In this document: piece by piece, positions 27,832-36,679 of the stretch
Layout of the letters: each line of letters starts with the position of its first letter
Position numbering within the stretch: position 1 is the stretch's first letter
NCBI GenBank assembly: GCA_012519415.1
Contig: JAAYQG010000016.1
Coordinates: 1-57,596 of the forward strand
Direction of reading: 5' to 3'
Length of the DNA: 57,596 nt
Source of the DNA: Treponema sp.
GTDB lineage: Bacteria > Spirochaetota > Spirochaetia > Treponematales > Treponemataceae
Notes under the pieces: generated by a model
The model's database searches: none
What the model was told of the DNA's origin: nothing
Seen by the model: the letters and a program-made list of their open reading frames with translations, nothing else
Program-made: the position numbers and the translations under genes

Positions 27832-28434
27832 TCACTTAAATTCCAGAACGAATGATTCTGTTTGATGTTCTTTAAAATTTGTATATTTTGAATCGCAAGT
27901 TACATATGTCATTGTAACATACAATTTGCTTATGCCTGAATCTTTGACACTAAATGTCGTTGACTGTGAAACATTGTCAAAATTTTCTACGATTCGTTTT
28001 CCGACATACCAATCTCCGTCTTTTTCAACGGAATTAAATCTGTCTGTATTTTCGTTTATAAACCAATATTGCCATCTGTTTTCGTCTTCTTGTAAAAATA
28101 CATTCTTATCTATGTTGTTATTATGTTCTGCACCGCCCATCCATGCGCCGTTTGTGCTCAATAACTTTGCAAAATCAAATCTGGTTTTTGCTCTGTCATA
28201 CATAGTTTTAAATTCTGATATATTTATGTATACGCCTGTATTCATTTTCAGTTTGATATTTATTTCAAATGTGTCTTTGTCAAGAATATATTTGTCTCCG
28301 TTCGGGCTGATAGTTTTATCATTTTGTGTGATTGTATAAGAAAAACATATTTCTTCCTGCATACCATTACTAAATATTGCACCGGAAGCTAAAAACAACA
28401 TTAAAAATCCAAAAATTACTTTCGTTAGTTTCAT
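27832..28434 (-). CDS. Secreted hypothetical protein
   Basis: 200 residues with a Sec signal peptide (MKLTKVIFGFLMLFLASGAIFS, cleavage expected near SNG). The mature part is rich in polar and aromatic residues and beta-strand patterns (ICFSYTITQNDKTISPNGDK, FEINIKLKMNTGVYI, KLYVTMTYVTC), suggesting a beta-sandwich periplasmic or surface protein. I do not recognise a family. AAGGGT precedes the ATG. It may be cotranscribed with the small membrane protein at 27551. Confidence 0.7.
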   Translation of the reverse strand: MKLTKVIFGFLMLFLASGAIFSNGMQEEICFSYTITQNDKTISPNGDKYILDKDTFEINIKLKMNTGVYINISEFKTMYDRAKTRFDFAKLLSTNGAWMGGAEHNNNIDKNVFLQEDENRWQYWFINENTDRFNSVEKDGDWYVGKRIVENFDNVSQSTTFSVKDSGISKLYVTMTYVTCDSKYTNFKEHQTESFVLEFK

Positions 28435-28841
28435 ATTTAACCCTTATATCTCTTAAAAACTAATGAAAAGCTAAACGGACGCTTTCCATTGCTTTAATTT
28501 TTGCACATTTTTGCCCTGTGGTCAAATCATTTGATACATATATTTGATACAATAGAACATAAGTTTGACGGCGGCGAAGTCTTGTGTGTGTGGGATAAAT
28601 TTTTTATTAAATCTATAGAATCTTTAGAAAAGAAAGCGTAAAATACAAGAAGGTTAAACTTGGAATGTTTTGCATTTTCAGTTTTATAAAATTTGTGTGC
28701 GGAGCTAAACTTGATTGATATTCCTTATAAGAATAGTGCTGCCCGCATTAATCTAGTAATCGGCAAATTGTGTTTTTATATTTGCTGAAATCTTCATTCT
28801 TGATGTTTTTGTCGGGTGTTGATTAATTACAGGAGTTTTAT
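28435..28841. other. 407-bp gap with possible gene remnants
   Basis: No intact gene was found. On the plus strand an open stretch around 28500-28641 reads like protein near its end (HKFDGGEVLCVWDKFFIKSI, then ESLEKKA and stop). A second stretch around 28696-28772 reads IDIPYKNSAARINLVIG in another frame. These may be remains of a decayed gene or a small gene; neither has a convincing start. The right end holds the AGGAG used by the next gene. Confidence 0.35.
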
Positions 28842-29990
28842 TTGCTTTACAGAAAATTTCCTAAAATACCAAATGTTCAAGTTTCGGTGCTTGGTTTAGG
28901 TTTGATGCGTTTGCCTACAAAACCTGAAGATTCGTCTATAGATTATGAAAAAACGAAAGAGATTGTTTCTCTTTCGTTAGAACATGGGATAAATTATTTT
29001 GATACGGCATGGCCTTATCATGGCGGAACTTCTGAAGTTGTTTTTGGCAAAATAGTCAAAGAATTTGGCGTTCGGGATAAAATTTATATAGCAGATAAAC
29101 TTCCTATTTGGGACGTCGATTCAAAAGAAAAAGCTCGTTCTATTTTTAAAACTCAACTTGAACGTTTGCAGACAGACTATATAGATTTTTATCTTCTTCA
29201 TGCTTTGTCAAAAAGCCATTGGGAAAAAGTAAAAAAGCTTGACCTTTTGAGTTTGCTTGATGAATTAAAAGATGCTGGAAAAATCCGTCATCTTGGGTTT
29301 TCTTTTCATGATACGCCTGATGTGTTTGAAAAAATTATTGACGAATATCCTGCCGCTGAATTTTGCCAAGTTCAGTACAACTATATTGATGGCGATGTTC
29401 AAGGTGCTACAAAAAATATTGAATATGCTGCGGAAAGAAATATCGGAACTATTGTAATGGAACCTCTCCGGGGCGGACTTCTTGCAACGCCTCCAAAGGG
29501 AATAATTGATATATTTTCTCATGCTGAAAAACCCAGAATGCCGGCGGAGTGGGGATTGCGTTGGGTTTTAGAAAACCAAGAAGTTGTATGTGCTTTAAGC
29601 GGGATGTCTACTGCCGAGCAAGTTATAATGAACTGTGCGGCTGTTTCTAATGCAAAGCCAAATTCGATGCCATTAAGACAGCTTAAAATTGTTGAAAGAG
29701 CTGTAGAATGGTTTAAACAGCGTATTATGGTTTCTTGCACAAGTTGTCGCTATTGTATGCCTTGTCCAAAAAATGTAGATATTCCGTCTATATTTTCTGA
29801 ATGGAACCGCATGGCTATGACAGGTGCGCTAGAAAACGGTCCTGCTGTTTCTGCAATTTACAATAAAATTCAAAAAGACGGTCATGGGGCTGAACTATGT
29901 GTTGTATGTCGTAAGTGTGAATCTTTATGTCCGCAGAAAATCAAGATTGCAGATAAGCTTGCAGAAGCAAAAAAAGCTTTTAAGAGTTAA
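28842..29990 (+). CDS. Aldo/keto reductase with C-terminal 4Fe-4S clusters
   Basis: 382 residues, TTG start with ACAGGAG 7 nt upstream. Residues 1-270 form an aldo/keto reductase barrel: GLGLMRLPT, YFDTAWPYHGGTSE with the catalytic Tyr, FYLLHAL and IRHLGFSFHD. The C-terminus adds two ferredoxin-type motifs, CTSCRYCMPCPKNVDIP and CVVCRKCESLCPQKI, for two 4Fe-4S clusters. This domain pair is common in anaerobes and probably moves electrons between ferredoxin and a carbonyl or NAD(P)H; the substrate is unknown. It stands alone between the gap and the pot operon. Confidence 0.9.
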   Translation: MLYRKFPKIPNVQVSVLGLGLMRLPTKPEDSSIDYEKTKEIVSLSLEHGINYFDTAWPYHGGTSEVVFGKIVKEFGVRDKIYIADKLPIWDVDSKEKARSIFKTQLERLQTDYIDFYLLHALSKSHWEKVKKLDLLSLLDELKDAGKIRHLGFSFHDTPDVFEKIIDEYPAAEFCQVQYNYIDGDVQGATKNIEYAAERNIGTIVMEPLRGGLLATPPKGIIDIFSHAEKPRMPAEWGLRWVLENQEVVCALSGMSTAEQVIMNCAAVSNAKPNSMPLRQLKIVERAVEWFKQRIMVSCTSCRYCMPCPKNVDIPSIFSEWNRMAMTGALENGPAVSAIYNKIQKDGHGAELCVVCRKCESLCPQKIKIADKLAEAKKAFKS

Positions 29991-30045
29991 TAACTTTTTA
30001 TTTGTGCAATATTTCAGTTAAAACAGGGGTTTTTAGTATTTGGTA

Positions 30046-30074
30046 TTGACAATTAGAACTTTTTGACATAATTA
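30046..30074 (+). promoter_or_regulatory. Promoter of the potABCD operon
   Basis: TTGACA (30046-30051), 17 bp, TAATTA (30069-30074). A second TTGACA at 30063-30068 with a 17-bp spacer to TTTAAA is an overlapping alternative. The leader to the GTG at 30214 would be about 130 nt. Confidence 0.6.
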
Positions 30075-30213
30075 TCAATAATGACTTTAAATTTTAGAAA
30101 AATCATGGAATTTATTATTGTTTTTTTGTGCGTTTAAAGGCTCGTAAAAACATAACTTCGCTGCAAAGCTTTTGATTTTTCGATTTTGCATTTTTCGGAG
30201 GAACACTAACGAA

Positions 30214-31356
30214 GTGAAAGGTTGTTCTGTTTCTATTAATCATGTGTCAAAAAGTTTTGGAACATTTCATGTACTTGAAGATGTTGATTTTACTATTAAG
30301 CAAGGTGAGTTTTTTTCACTTTTAGGTCCTTCTGGATGTGGCAAAACTACATTATTGCGTATTATTGCGGGTTTTGAATTTCCTGATAGCGGTGCTGTTC
30401 TTTTTGACGGCAAAAATATAATACCGATTCCTGCAAATAAAAGGCAATCAAATACTATTTTTCAAAATTATGCTCTTTTCCCGCATCTTTCTGTTTACGA
30501 AAACGTTGCTTTTCCGTTGCGTATTCGTAAAGAAGAAAAAAAAGTAATTGACGATAAAGTGTGCGAATATTTGCACATGGTTCAGCTTGATGCGCATATG
30601 AATAAAAAACCGAATCAACTTTCCGGCGGACAGCGTCAGCGTGTTGCTATTGCGCGCGCTTTAATTAATGAACCCCATGTGCTTCTTCTTGATGAGCCAT
30701 TGTCTGCTCTTGATGCAAAATTGCGTTCAAATTTGCTTGTTGACCTAGATGAACTGCATGATAAAATCGGAATAACTTTTATTTATGTAACTCATGATCA
30801 GTCTGAAGCACTTTCCGTTTCCGACAGAATTGCTGTAATGAATCAGGGAAAAGTGCTTCAAATTGGAACTCCGTTTGATATTTATGAAAGACCCGCAACT
30901 GAATTTGTTGCTAAATTTATCGGCGAAACGAATTTGTTTGCGGCGCGTGTTGAAACTTGCACAAAAATGGAAGAAGTCGAAGATGATCAAGCCGAATACA
31001 TGATTCGGCTTGATATTCCCGAATTTGAATCTCCTGTAATGGTTACTGATTATGAAGAAACAAAGCCCGGGCAAAAAATCTGCTTTACTGTGCGTCCTGA
31101 AAAAATCCGTATTACATTAGATAAGCCAAATACAACACGTGATGATATTAATATTTTTAAAGGGGTTGTTGACGAGCCTGTTTATTCAGGGTTTCAGACT
31201 AAATTTTATGTGCGTCTTGAAAACGGCACTTTGGTAAAAGTTTTTAAGCAGCATACAAATTATCTTGATAACGGACCTGAAATTGAGTGGAAAGACAACG
31301 TTTTTGTGTCTTGGAGCGCGAATGACGGGTATATTGTGGAGGACATTGACCAATGA
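30214..31356 (+). CDS. potA: Spermidine/putrescine ABC transporter ATPase
   Basis: 380 residues from a GTG start with GGAGG 12 nt upstream; the open frame further upstream lacks a ribosome-binding site. ABC signatures: Walker A GPSGCGKTT, Q-loop FQNYALFPH, signature LSGGQRQRVAIARAL, Walker B VLLLDEPLSALDAKLR, and the switch His in VTHDQSEA. A TOBE domain follows (VRPEKIRITL). It energises polyamine import through PotBC. Its stop overlaps the potB start by 4 bp. Confidence 0.95.
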   Translation: MKGCSVSINHVSKSFGTFHVLEDVDFTIKQGEFFSLLGPSGCGKTTLLRIIAGFEFPDSGAVLFDGKNIIPIPANKRQSNTIFQNYALFPHLSVYENVAFPLRIRKEEKKVIDDKVCEYLHMVQLDAHMNKKPNQLSGGQRQRVAIARALINEPHVLLLDEPLSALDAKLRSNLLVDLDELHDKIGITFIYVTHDQSEALSVSDRIAVMNQGKVLQIGTPFDIYERPATEFVAKFIGETNLFAARVETCTKMEEVEDDQAEYMIRLDIPEFESPVMVTDYEETKPGQKICFTVRPEKIRITLDKPNTTRDDINIFKGVVDEPVYSGFQTKFYVRLENGTLVKVFKQHTNYLDNGPEIEWKDNVFVSWSANDGYIVEDIDQ

Positions 31357-32330
31357 GCGATTTTTCTTCTGCAAAACTGTTTGAAGAATCAGAAATGGAT
31401 ATTCAACCGGAAAAGAATCAAAATCCGGAAAAAATAAAAAAAGGTTTTGGTACATTTGCTTCGCGTTCTCGTAATACTGTCGGTGCTTTATATGCATGGC
31501 CGATGGGTTTATGGTTTTCTTTATTTTTTATTGTGCCTATTTTGATAATAATGCTTTACAGTTTTTTGAAGAAAGGACTGTATGGTGGCGTTGAATATAG
31601 TTTTACGCTTGATTCTTATATAAAGATGTTTAATTTGAGCTATTTCAAAGTTTTTATGCGCACTCTTTATATTTCTGCATTATCTACTTTGATTACTATT
31701 GTTTTGGCATTGCCGTGTGGCTATGCAATGGCAAGAAGTCGTCATCAAACCATTTTTCTGTTTATGATAATTATTCCGTTTTGGACTAATTCATTGATTC
31801 GCATTTTTGCATGGATGAGCATTCTTGGCAATGAAGGTTTTGTAAACCAGCTTTTTCGATTTATTGGTTTGACTGACAGTTATTTAAAGCTTCTTTACAA
31901 TCAACAGGCGGTAATTTTAGTTTCTGTTTATATGTATTTACCCTATGCAATCCTTCCGATTTTTACAGCTGTTGATAAATTCGATTTTTCACTTCTTGAA
32001 GCTGCAAATGATTTGGGTGCAGGAAAATTCACCGCTATATGCAAAGTTCTTCTGCCGAACATTAAAAGCGGAATTATAACAGCTTTGATTTTCACATTTA
32101 TTCCGATTTTTGGAGCATATACGGTGCCTCGTCTTGTAGGCGGCAAAGATTCGTATATGATAGGAAATATAATTGTTGATCAAGTGAATAAAACACGCAA
32201 CTGGCCTTTGGCTTCAGCTTTTGCAGTGATCATAACTATTATAAGCACTGCTGCTGTTTTGTGGATGATGTCTTCGTCTAAAAAAGAAGCTGCATTGAAT
32301 GCAAAAACAGCAGGAGGGTTTAAGTTGTGA
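31353..32330 (+). CDS. potB: Spermidine/putrescine ABC transporter permease
   Basis: 325 residues, with an approximately 45-residue hydrophilic N-terminal extension before the first helix (GLWFSLFFIVPILIIMLYSF). About six membrane segments; the EAA loop is LLEAANDLGAGKFTAICKVLLP. It overlaps potA and potC by 4 bp each, so the operon is tightly coupled. Confidence 0.93.
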   Translation: MSDFSSAKLFEESEMDIQPEKNQNPEKIKKGFGTFASRSRNTVGALYAWPMGLWFSLFFIVPILIIMLYSFLKKGLYGGVEYSFTLDSYIKMFNLSYFKVFMRTLYISALSTLITIVLALPCGYAMARSRHQTIFLFMIIIPFWTNSLIRIFAWMSILGNEGFVNQLFRFIGLTDSYLKLLYNQQAVILVSVYMYLPYAILPIFTAVDKFDFSLLEAANDLGAGKFTAICKVLLPNIKSGIITALIFTFIPIFGAYTVPRLVGGKDSYMIGNIIVDQVNKTRNWPLASAFAVIITIISTAAVLWMMSSSKKEAALNAKTAGGFKL

Positions 32331-33208
32331 TTAAATCACCATATCGAGCAATTATTAACAGGTTAAACAAACAAAAACCGCTAACGGAATCTGCAAGACA
32401 TGCAGAGCGAGCCGTTCAAAAAATAGATAGTGGGAAATTTTCATTTTCTAAATTTGTTCTAATTTTAACTCTTGTGTTTTTATTTCTTCCTCTTGTTATT
32501 ATTGGCGTTTATTCTTTTAGTGCGGATAAGGGTGCTGAAATTACAAGATTTTCTCTTGTTTGGTATGAAAAGTTGTTGTTTGATTCAGGCGAACTTTGGG
32601 CTGCTCTTAAAAACAGTTTTATAATTGCTTTGAGCTCTGCTGCCGTATCTACTTTGCTTGGTACTTTAGCGGCAATCGGTATTAACTGGTATAAGTTCAA
32701 AGGTCGGCTTTATATTCAGACTGTCAGTTTTTTGCCAATGGTTTTGCCCGAAGTAATTATCGGCGTTTCTATGCTTGTTTTCTTTTTCGGTGTAGGAATA
32801 AAACTTGGAATGATGACAATTTTTATTGCGCATACAACTTTTTGTTTGCCGTTTGTTTTTTTGATGGTGCTTGCGCGTCTTGACGAATTTGATTTTTCCA
32901 TTATTGAGGCTGCTCATGATTTGGGCGCAACGGAAAAACAAACGATGATTAGAGTAATTATTCCGGCAATAATGCCCGGCATTTTTTCGGGTTTTTTAAT
33001 GGCTGTAACAATGTCGCTTGAAGATTTTGTAATTACGTTTTTTGTTTCAGGGCCGGGTTCAACTACGTTGCCACTTTATGTTTTCTCAATGATTCGTTTT
33101 GGCGTTTCTCCTGTAATTAATGCGCTTTCGTTTGTAATGATTCTTATTACAATGATTATTGCATATCTTCTTAGGAATTTTCTCAAAACAATTGCTGCTT
33201 CTCATTAA
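32327..33208 (+). CDS. potC: Spermidine/putrescine ABC transporter permease
   Basis: 293 residues, GTG start overlapping the potB stop (GTGA). The PotC-type first segment is FVLILTLVFLFLPLVIIGVYSF, and the EAA loop is IIEAAHDLGATEKQTMIRVIIP. It pairs with PotB in the membrane. The N-terminal 40 residues are hydrophilic and basic. Confidence 0.93.
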   Translation: MIKSPYRAIINRLNKQKPLTESARHAERAVQKIDSGKFSFSKFVLILTLVFLFLPLVIIGVYSFSADKGAEITRFSLVWYEKLLFDSGELWAALKNSFIIALSSAAVSTLLGTLAAIGINWYKFKGRLYIQTVSFLPMVLPEVIIGVSMLVFFFGVGIKLGMMTIFIAHTTFCLPFVFLMVLARLDEFDFSIIEAAHDLGATEKQTMIRVIIPAIMPGIFSGFLMAVTMSLEDFVITFFVSGPGSTTLPLYVFSMIRFGVSPVINALSFVMILITMIIAYLLRNFLKTIAASH

Positions 33209-33242
33209 AATCATTAAAAATATTTTATGGAGGTTACGTTTT

Positions 33243-34301
33243 ATGAAAAGACGTATATTTTCTAAAAGTTTGCATTTTTGTGCTGCTTTTGTTGCTGTTT
33301 TCCTGATTGTATTGTTTTCAGGATGTTCAAAAGATGATGGAAAAACTCTTTATCTGTTTAACTGGACTTATTACATGCCTGATTCTGTTGTCAAACAGTT
33401 TGAAAATGAATTTGGTGTAAAAGTAAAAATTGATAACTATGCGTCAAATGAAGAAATGTATGCTAAGCTTAAAGCAGGTGCAAGCGGTTATGATATTATA
33501 TTTCCTTCTCAGGATTATGTTTCAATTATGATAAAAGAAGGAATGCTTAAAGAAATTGATCATTCAAAATTGACAAACAAAACCAATATAAGCGAGCTTG
33601 TTCTTGAAAAAGCTTTTTACGACCCGGGAATGAAATACAGTGTTCCGTATTGCATGGGTGCTGCTGGAATTGTTGTAAATCGTGAAAAAGTTTCAAATTA
33701 CAGTAAAAGTTGGTCAATTTTTGCAGACAAAAGTTTGAATCAACGCATGAGTATGCTTGATGATATGCGAGAAGTTTTAGGTGCTGCGCTTATCTCGCTT
33801 GGTTATTCCATAAATACAACAAACGATGCTGAACTTGCAGAAGCTGTTGAATTGATAAACAAGTCGTGGAAGCCGAATTTAATAAAATTTGATGCGGAAG
33901 GTTTTGGAAAATCTTTTGCTTCTGGAGATTTCTGGGTTGTTCATGGATATGCGGAAGCTGTTTTTGATGAAGTGCCGGAAGAAAATTGGGGAAAAATAGA
34001 TTTTTTCATTCCAGAAGAAGGCGGCCCAATGTATATTGATTCGATGTGTATTCTGAAAAACAGCAAACATTCGGATTTAGCAATGGAATTTATAAATTTT
34101 ATTCATAGACCTGAAGTTTATGCAATGTTTTTGGATCAATTTAGATTTCCTGCTGGCGTAAACCCTTCTGCTGCGCAATATACGACTGAACTGCCGCATT
34201 ATTCAGTCGAAGAGCTTTCAAAATGTGAAATTATAGATGATCTTGCTGAAAATCTTGTAAAATATTCTGAATTATGGGAAGAGATTCGGTTTGAGGACTA
34301 G
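33243..34301 (+). CDS. potD: Spermidine/putrescine-binding lipoprotein
   Basis: 352 residues from the ATG at 33243, which has GGAGGTTA upstream. Lipoprotein signal: MKRRIFSK, a hydrophobic run, FSGC with Cys28. PotD features: LYLFNWTYYMPDSVVKQFEN, KLKAGASGYDIIFPSQDYV, VPYCMGAAGIVVN and GGPMYIDSMCI. It captures polyamines in the periplasm for PotABC. The stop is followed at once by the structured tandem repeat at 34301-34543. Confidence 0.94.
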   Translation: MKRRIFSKSLHFCAAFVAVFLIVLFSGCSKDDGKTLYLFNWTYYMPDSVVKQFENEFGVKVKIDNYASNEEMYAKLKAGASGYDIIFPSQDYVSIMIKEGMLKEIDHSKLTNKTNISELVLEKAFYDPGMKYSVPYCMGAAGIVVNREKVSNYSKSWSIFADKSLNQRMSMLDDMREVLGAALISLGYSINTTNDAELAEAVELINKSWKPNLIKFDAEGFGKSFASGDFWVVHGYAEAVFDEVPEENWGKIDFFIPEEGGPMYIDSMCILKNSKHSDLAMEFINFIHRPEVYAMFLDQFRFPAGVNPSAAQYTTELPHYSVEELSKCEIIDDLAENLVKYSELWEEIRFED

Positions 34302-34543
34302 GCGTTTTGCGTTTGGGTTGGAGCTACGGTTTGGGACTAATCTGGCAAAACGCCAAGTTTTCGTGAACGAAAACTTGAAGAATGGGCGTTTGGCTGGGAG
34401 TTATCTAAAATTTTTTGGGGATTAACCTAGCGAAACCCGTAGTTTGCGGCAAGCGCAAACTACAAGGCTTTTTGTGTTATGTGGATTTAATCTACAGCTT
34501 TGGGGTTGTGTTAGCGAAACTGCCGAGTTTTGCTTTTTTACAA
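34301..34543. repeat. Degenerate structured tandem repeat, three units
   Basis: Three units of about 85 bp begin with GGCGTTT-like sequence near 34301, 34384 and 34466, and each reaches a GCrAAAC...AGTTTkCG core. In unit 1, GGCGTTTTGC (34301-34310) pairs with GCAAAACGCC (34345-34354), and CAAGTTTTCG / CGAAAACTTG (34354-34377) forms a 10-bp hairpin with a 4-nt loop. In unit 2, GTAGTTTGCG / CGCAAACTAC (34439-34463) forms the equivalent hairpin. Unit 3 keeps only AAACT-GCCG-AGTTT. The hairpin stems differ but remain paired. No protein is evident. Confidence 0.65.
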
Positions 34544-34547
34544 AATC

Positions 34548-34763
34548 TTACTCAAGGCGATAATCTGTAGTTGCTAAACTTTTATCAACTTTTACAGTAT
34601 GTCCATATAGAGTTTTATCCCAATTGGGAGTGTTTGATTCACAGAATTTGTAAAATGTGTCAGAAACAGCGATTGCAGAAATTGCTTTGCCAGCAGCTTT
34701 CGCGTCTTCAACGCTATGTTGTAATTTTGATGCTTCTTCAATAAGGTTCATATCAATTGCCAT
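34548..34763 (-). CDS. Small hypothetical protein
   Basis: 71 residues from an ATG at 34763 with CAGGAGAG 6 nt upstream. The sequence is predicted mainly helical at the start (MNLIEEASKLQHSVEDAKAA) and ends in a basic/acidic tail (KVDKSLATTDYRLE). There is no signal peptide or membrane segment and I do not recognise the family. It is monocistronic between the repeat array and the guaB terminator. The 250 bp upstream hold the guaB terminator, a CAGATT / AATCTG hairpin and no other gene. Confidence 0.6.
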   Translation of the reverse strand: MAIDMNLIEEASKLQHSVEDAKAAGKAISAIAVSDTFYKFCESNTPNWDKTLYGHTVKVDKSLATTDYRLE

Positions 34764-34929
34764 GAAACTCTCCTGTAAAAACTCGGTGTTTGTAAACAAC
34801 GCCGAACATTGATATTTTTTATTACAGATTGTAAAAAATCTGAATGATTTCCCCCGAATGCCTTAATTGTAACATGAGAATTTTTTGTTGTCATGCTTTT
34901 TTTATCTAAAAACTCCATGTGAGTAAAAA

Positions 34930-34965
34930 AACTCTGCTAAAACTGAATTTTATTTTGGCAGAGTT
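34930..34965 (-). terminator. Rho-independent terminator of guaB
   Basis: AACTCTGC (34930-34937) pairs with GCAGAGTT (34958-34965), extendable by inner A/T pairs. On the minus strand the stem is followed by seven T, as expected for termination after guaB. CCTTTTT on the other side may let it work in both directions. Confidence 0.82.
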
Positions 34966-35010
34966 CCTTTTTGTGGCGATTTAGTTTACGAACGCTATTT
35001 GTAATTCCAT

Positions 35011-36510
35011 TTATGAATGAATAGTTGTTGTTTTTACAATAACGTCGTGTGCGCTTCCTTCGTTGATTGATGCTTGAGAAACAAGCGTGATTTTAGCTTT
35101 TTCTTGTAGCTCGGGGATTGAAACAGCACCACAGTTGCACATTGTATGTCTGATTTTGCTCATGGTTGTGTTTACGTTATCATGGAGACTTCCTGCGTAT
35201 GGAACGTAAGAATCGACGCCTTCTTCAAAACTGAGTTTGTTTGCACCGCCCATATCGTAACGCTGCCAGTTTCTTGCTCGGTTTGAACCTTCTCCCCAAT
35301 ATTCTTTAACGTAATTGCCGTTTACAATGAGCTTATTTGTCGGGCTTTCATCAAAGCGGGCGAAATATCTTCCTAGCATAACAAAATCAGCCCCCATTGC
35401 GAGTGCAAGTGTCATATGATAATCATACACAATTCCACCGTCTGAACAAATCGGAATATAAATGCCTGTTTTTGCAAAATATTCATCGCGAGCTTTTGCA
35501 ACTTCTATTATTGCTGTTGCTTGACCGCGTCCAATGCCTTTTTGTTCGCGTGTAATGCAGATTGAGCCGCCGCCGATGCCAACTTTTACAAAATCAGCTC
35601 CTGCTTCAGCAAGAAACATAAAGCCATCGCGGTCTACAACGTTTCCTGCTCCTAGCTTTGTGTTTGGCCACTTAGAGTGAATATCATGAAGTGCGATGCG
35701 CTGCCATTCAGTAAATCCCTCGCTTGAGTCGAGAGTCATAATGTCAACGCCTGCTTCAAGAAGCGCAGGAACTCTTTCCATATAATCGCGTGTATTAATG
35801 CCTGCACCTACAATGTAGCGATGTTGTTTATCAAGCAGTTCAAGCGGATGTTCTTCGTGGCTAGCATAATCTTTACGAAAAACCATATATTTAAGGCAGT
35901 TGTCGCTGTCTATTATTGGCAGTGAATTAAGTTTGTGTTTCCAGATAAGTTCATTTGCTTCTGAAAGTGTAATGCCGTCTTTTCCTGTAATAAGACCTGA
36001 AAACGGTGTCATGTATTCTGAAACTTTAGCGTTCATATCAGCAAAACCGATTCTGAAATCTCTGCTTGTAATAATTCCTTTGAGTTTTCCGTTTGGAGTT
36101 CCGTCTTCTGTTACTGCAATTGTCGAATGGCCTGTTTTTTCTTTTAAGGTAACAACATCTTGTAATAAATCATCAGGGCGAACGTTCGAGTCGGAAGTTA
36201 CAAATCCTGCTTTGTGGCCTTTTACACGGGCAACCATAGCTGCTTGTTTTTCGATTGTTTGAGAACCATAAATAAAAGAAATGCCGCCTTCTTTTGCAAG
36301 TGCAATTGCAAGTTTATCGTCGGAAACAGACTGCATAACCGCAGAAACAAGCGGAATGTTCATAGAAAGTGCAGGTTTTTCGCCTTTTTTGAATTTAACA
36401 ACAGGCGTCTTTAAACTAACATTTTCTGGAATACAATCTTTTGAAGAATAATTTGGAATTAGTAAATATTCAGCAAAAGTGTGAGAAGGTTCCTCGAAAA
36501 AATATGCCAT
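35011..36510 (-). CDS. guaB: Inosine-5'-monophosphate dehydrogenase
   Basis: 499 residues from the ATG at 36510 (AAGGAG upstream). It oxidises IMP to XMP, the first step to GMP. The IMPDH barrel and two CBS domains (about 95-220) are visible. Key motifs: [18 protein letters not shown], the catalytic-Cys loop [32 protein letters not shown], and the Tyr/Arg flap around [12 protein letters not shown]. The catalytic loop reads GGGSICITR rather than the common GPGSICTTR, and the flap region is also divergent, which suggests a distinct spirochaete or bacterial IMPDH clade. It has its own promoter and terminator. Confidence 0.93.
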   Translation of the reverse strand: MAYFFEEPSHTFAEYLLIPNYSSKDCIPENVSLKTPVVKFKKGEKPALSMNIPLVSAVMQSVSDDKLAIALAKEGGISFIYGSQTIEKQAAMVARVKGHKAGFVTSDSNVRPDDLLQDVVTLKEKTGHSTIAVTEDGTPNGKLKGIITSRDFRIGFADMNAKVSEYMTPFSGLITGKDGITLSEANELIWKHKLNSLPIIDSDNCLKYMVFRKDYASHEEHPLELLDKQHRYIVGAGINTRDYMERVPALLEAGVDIMTLDSSEGFTEWQRIALHDIHSKWPNTKLGAGNVVDRDGFMFLAEAGADFVKVGIGGGSICITREQKGIGRGQATAIIEVAKARDEYFAKTGIYIPICSDGGIVYDYHMTLALAMGADFVMLGRYFARFDESPTNKLIVNGNYVKEYWGEGSNRARNWQRYDMGGANKLSFEEGVDSYVPYAGSLHDNVNTTMSKIRHTMCNCGAVSIPELQEKAKITLVSQASINEGSAHDVIVKTTTIHS

Positions 36511-36617
36511 AACAACTCCTTGCAAGTGCTTCTATAAATATATTTATGGAAAAGACATTATCAGAAAATGTCCTTTGTTTTTAAAACTTAATTTTGGTTT
36601 GATGTATAATTTGGGCG

Positions 36618-36647
36618 ATTTTATCATGCTATAATTCTTTAAGTCAA
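36618..36647 (-). promoter_or_regulatory. guaB promoter
   Basis: On the minus strand, TTGACT (36647-36642), 18 bp, TAAAAT (36623-36618). The leader of about 100 nt contains a GACATT / AATGTC hairpin before the ribosome-binding site. Confidence 0.6.
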
Positions 36648-36679
36648 TGGAAATATTTGAAAAAGAGGATGTAAAAGTT

